Source: Actinomycetota bacterium (GTDB lineage Bacteria > Actinomycetota > Thermoleophilia > Miltoncostaeales > Miltoncostaeaceae). Taken from it: a stretch of DNA of 14,851 nt. Where the stretch lies: contig SYFI01000058.1 in the NCBI GenBank assembly GCA_005800465.1, positions 1 to 14,851 of the forward strand, written 5' to 3'. A program made the translations under genes and the position numbers. Shown piece after piece: positions 14,318 through 14,851 of the stretch. Position 1 is the stretch's first letter. Every line of letters begins with the position of its first letter. The notes beneath the pieces were generated by a model. That model saw only the letters and a program-made list of their open reading frames with translations, had not been told where the DNA came from and made no database searches.

Positions 14318-14512
14318 CGACGCTACATGAGGCCAGCGGCCCATCGCTTCAGATGTGTCGGGCACGGACGCGGGGCCGTGGCATTCCCGTCAGGAAAGCG
14401 ATCCCGGGCGGACCAGTGCCGACGACGGGAGCGAGTGGGGTATCTCTCAAATATCTGCCACGAGAGCCCCTGGCACTGACGAGCGGGACGGAAAGCCTCA
14501 GCCTCTATGGAA

Positions 14513-14554
14513 AGCCGACGAGCGGATTCGAACCGCTGACCCCTTCATTACGAG
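14513..14554 (-). tRNA. 3' half of tRNA-Thr(CGT), attachment-site-like remnant
   Basis: On the minus strand, the anticodon loop CTCGTAA (anticodon CGT at 14552-14550), then TGAAG, variable GGGTC, T arm AGCGG-TTCGAAT-CCGCT (14537-14521), acceptor strand CGTCGGC (14520-14514) and discriminator T at 14513. No CCA is encoded. These match a bacterial tRNA-Thr(CGT) 3' half. The 5' side does not: the sequence upstream gives GTTCC where CTTCA should pair, and there is no D arm or complementary acceptor GCCGACG. This is the typical shape of an attL/attR site left by integration at a tRNA 3' end, so it is not a functional tRNA. Confidence 0.8.
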
Positions 14555-14558
14555 GGAA

Positions 14559-14616
14559 CGGGTGACGCACCCGAGATATCCCTTAGATAAGGGGCGCACG
14601 GGCTGCCCGACGGGCA
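14559..14616. repeat. Three consecutive short perfect hairpins beside the tRNA fragment
   Basis: CGGGTG-ACG-CACCCG (14559-14573), CCCTT-AGAT-AAGGG (14580-14593) and TGCCC-GAC-GGGCA (14604-14616) lie in a row, starting 5 bases after the conserved tRNA segment. They have different stem sequences. Possible roles are recombinase or accessory-protein binding, or a terminator cluster. Confidence 0.45.
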
Positions 14617-14725
14617 ATCGGGGTAAGTCGTGGGTAATGCCGGATGGCCAGAGGCCTCCGCCAGCCTAGGGCAACGCGGCGACATATGGAGCGAAGGGAT
14701 CACCAACCATCGGGGGCGGTAGCCC

Positions 14726-14851
14726 GTGACGATCCAGGAAGGCGGCCACCGCATTCCCTTCCTGGTTCGCTGGCCCGGTATGGTGAAGGCCGGAACCACC
14801 TCCAGCCACACCATCTGCCTCACCGACGTGTTCGCCACGATCGCCCAAATC
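14726..14851 (+). pseudogene. Sulfatase fragment, N-terminal half missing; continues past window
   Basis: The plus-strand frame reads VTIQEGGHRIPFLVRWPGMV and onward to KAGTTSSHTICLTDVFATIAQI at the window end. This is the middle of the sulfatase (arylsulfatase) fold, where the EGGHR-x-PF-x-RWPG and TD-x-x-AT motifs are usual. Sulfatases hydrolyse sulfate esters and need a modified Cys/Ser in CxPxR, located well upstream in the protein. That part is absent: an in-frame TAG at 14720 lies directly before the segment, and further left is the tRNA fragment region. The frame before the stop, ITNHRGR, still loosely resembles the preceding RGRK-type segment, suggesting a decayed gene. It is on the side of the att site where an integrated element would lie. 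An alternative is a window-edge gene with a frameshift; the right part is not visible. Confidence 0.6.

Noticed and set aside
14513..14600. A complete tRNA-Thr gene
   Set aside because: The 5' half does not pair: no D arm, no GCCGACG acceptor strand, and mismatches in the anticodon stem. Only the 3' half is supported.
14548..14838. Minus-strand open frame over the sulfatase segment
   Set aside because: The plus-strand frame has a recognisable sulfatase core; the minus frame is its shadow.
1..14851. CRISPR array, transposase or insertion sequence
   Set aside because: No regularly spaced repeats and no transposase motif or terminal inverted repeats were seen on either strand.

Overview
The window is high-GC chromosomal DNA with GC-rich third codon positions, several GTG/TTG starts, membrane-anchored or secreted envelope proteins and a caa3-type oxidase assembly factor. 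The left end carries the 3' part of rpsA, then coaE and a small membrane-anchored lytic transglycosylase. I infer a high-GC, aerobic actinomycete-like bacterium (Actinomycetota, possibly a Thermoleophilia-type lineage). This rests on composition and gene content only, not on a marker comparison.

Layout. (1) 1-1970, plus strand: rpsA (5' end outside the window), coaE and a lytic transglycosylase, closely spaced or overlapping. (2) 1978-2952: a divergent pair, a YCII-family protein (minus) and a RraA-family protein (plus). (3) 2956-5131, minus: an uncharacterised 152-residue protein, overlapping by 4 bases an N6-adenine-type DNA methyltransferase, followed by a small 59-residue ORF. No restriction endonuclease is recognisable. 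(4) 5227-5787, plus: a cysteine dioxygenase-family enzyme. (5) 5784-7633, minus: a catalytic-domain-only tyrosine recombinase, followed 5 nt later by a MurD-like Mur ligase; this is an unusual pairing and both have altered active-site motifs. (6) 7634-7966: a stretch of about 330 bases without a gene. (7) 7967-9729, minus: an HdeD/DUF308 membrane protein and a CtaG-type assembly protein. (8) 9790-11186, plus: a YbcJ-like S4 RNA-binding protein and an aldo/keto reductase-fold protein that lacks two tetrad residues. (9) 11244-14317, minus: a secreted SGNH-type protein, a TehB/UbiE-like methyltransferase and a secreted C39-like cysteine peptidase candidate.

The right edge differs from the rest. 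At 14513-14554 (minus) there is the 3' half of a tRNA-Thr(CGT), from anticodon loop to discriminator base, with no matching 5' half. This is the typical signature of an integrative-element attachment site. Three short perfect hairpins follow immediately. From 14726 to the window end there is a sulfatase reading frame with its N-terminal catalytic half missing. The orientation predicts that the integrated element lies to the right, beyond the window, with an intact tRNA-Thr further right. The sequence left of 14513 would then be the native chromosome.

Most genes look like ordinary accessory housekeeping. The main points of interest are the tRNA-derived att site with the truncated sulfatase, the recombinase/Mur-ligase pair, the orphan DNA methyltransferase operon with an unknown partner, and several enzyme-fold proteins whose key residues have changed (AKR, RraA, MurD-like, SGNH).
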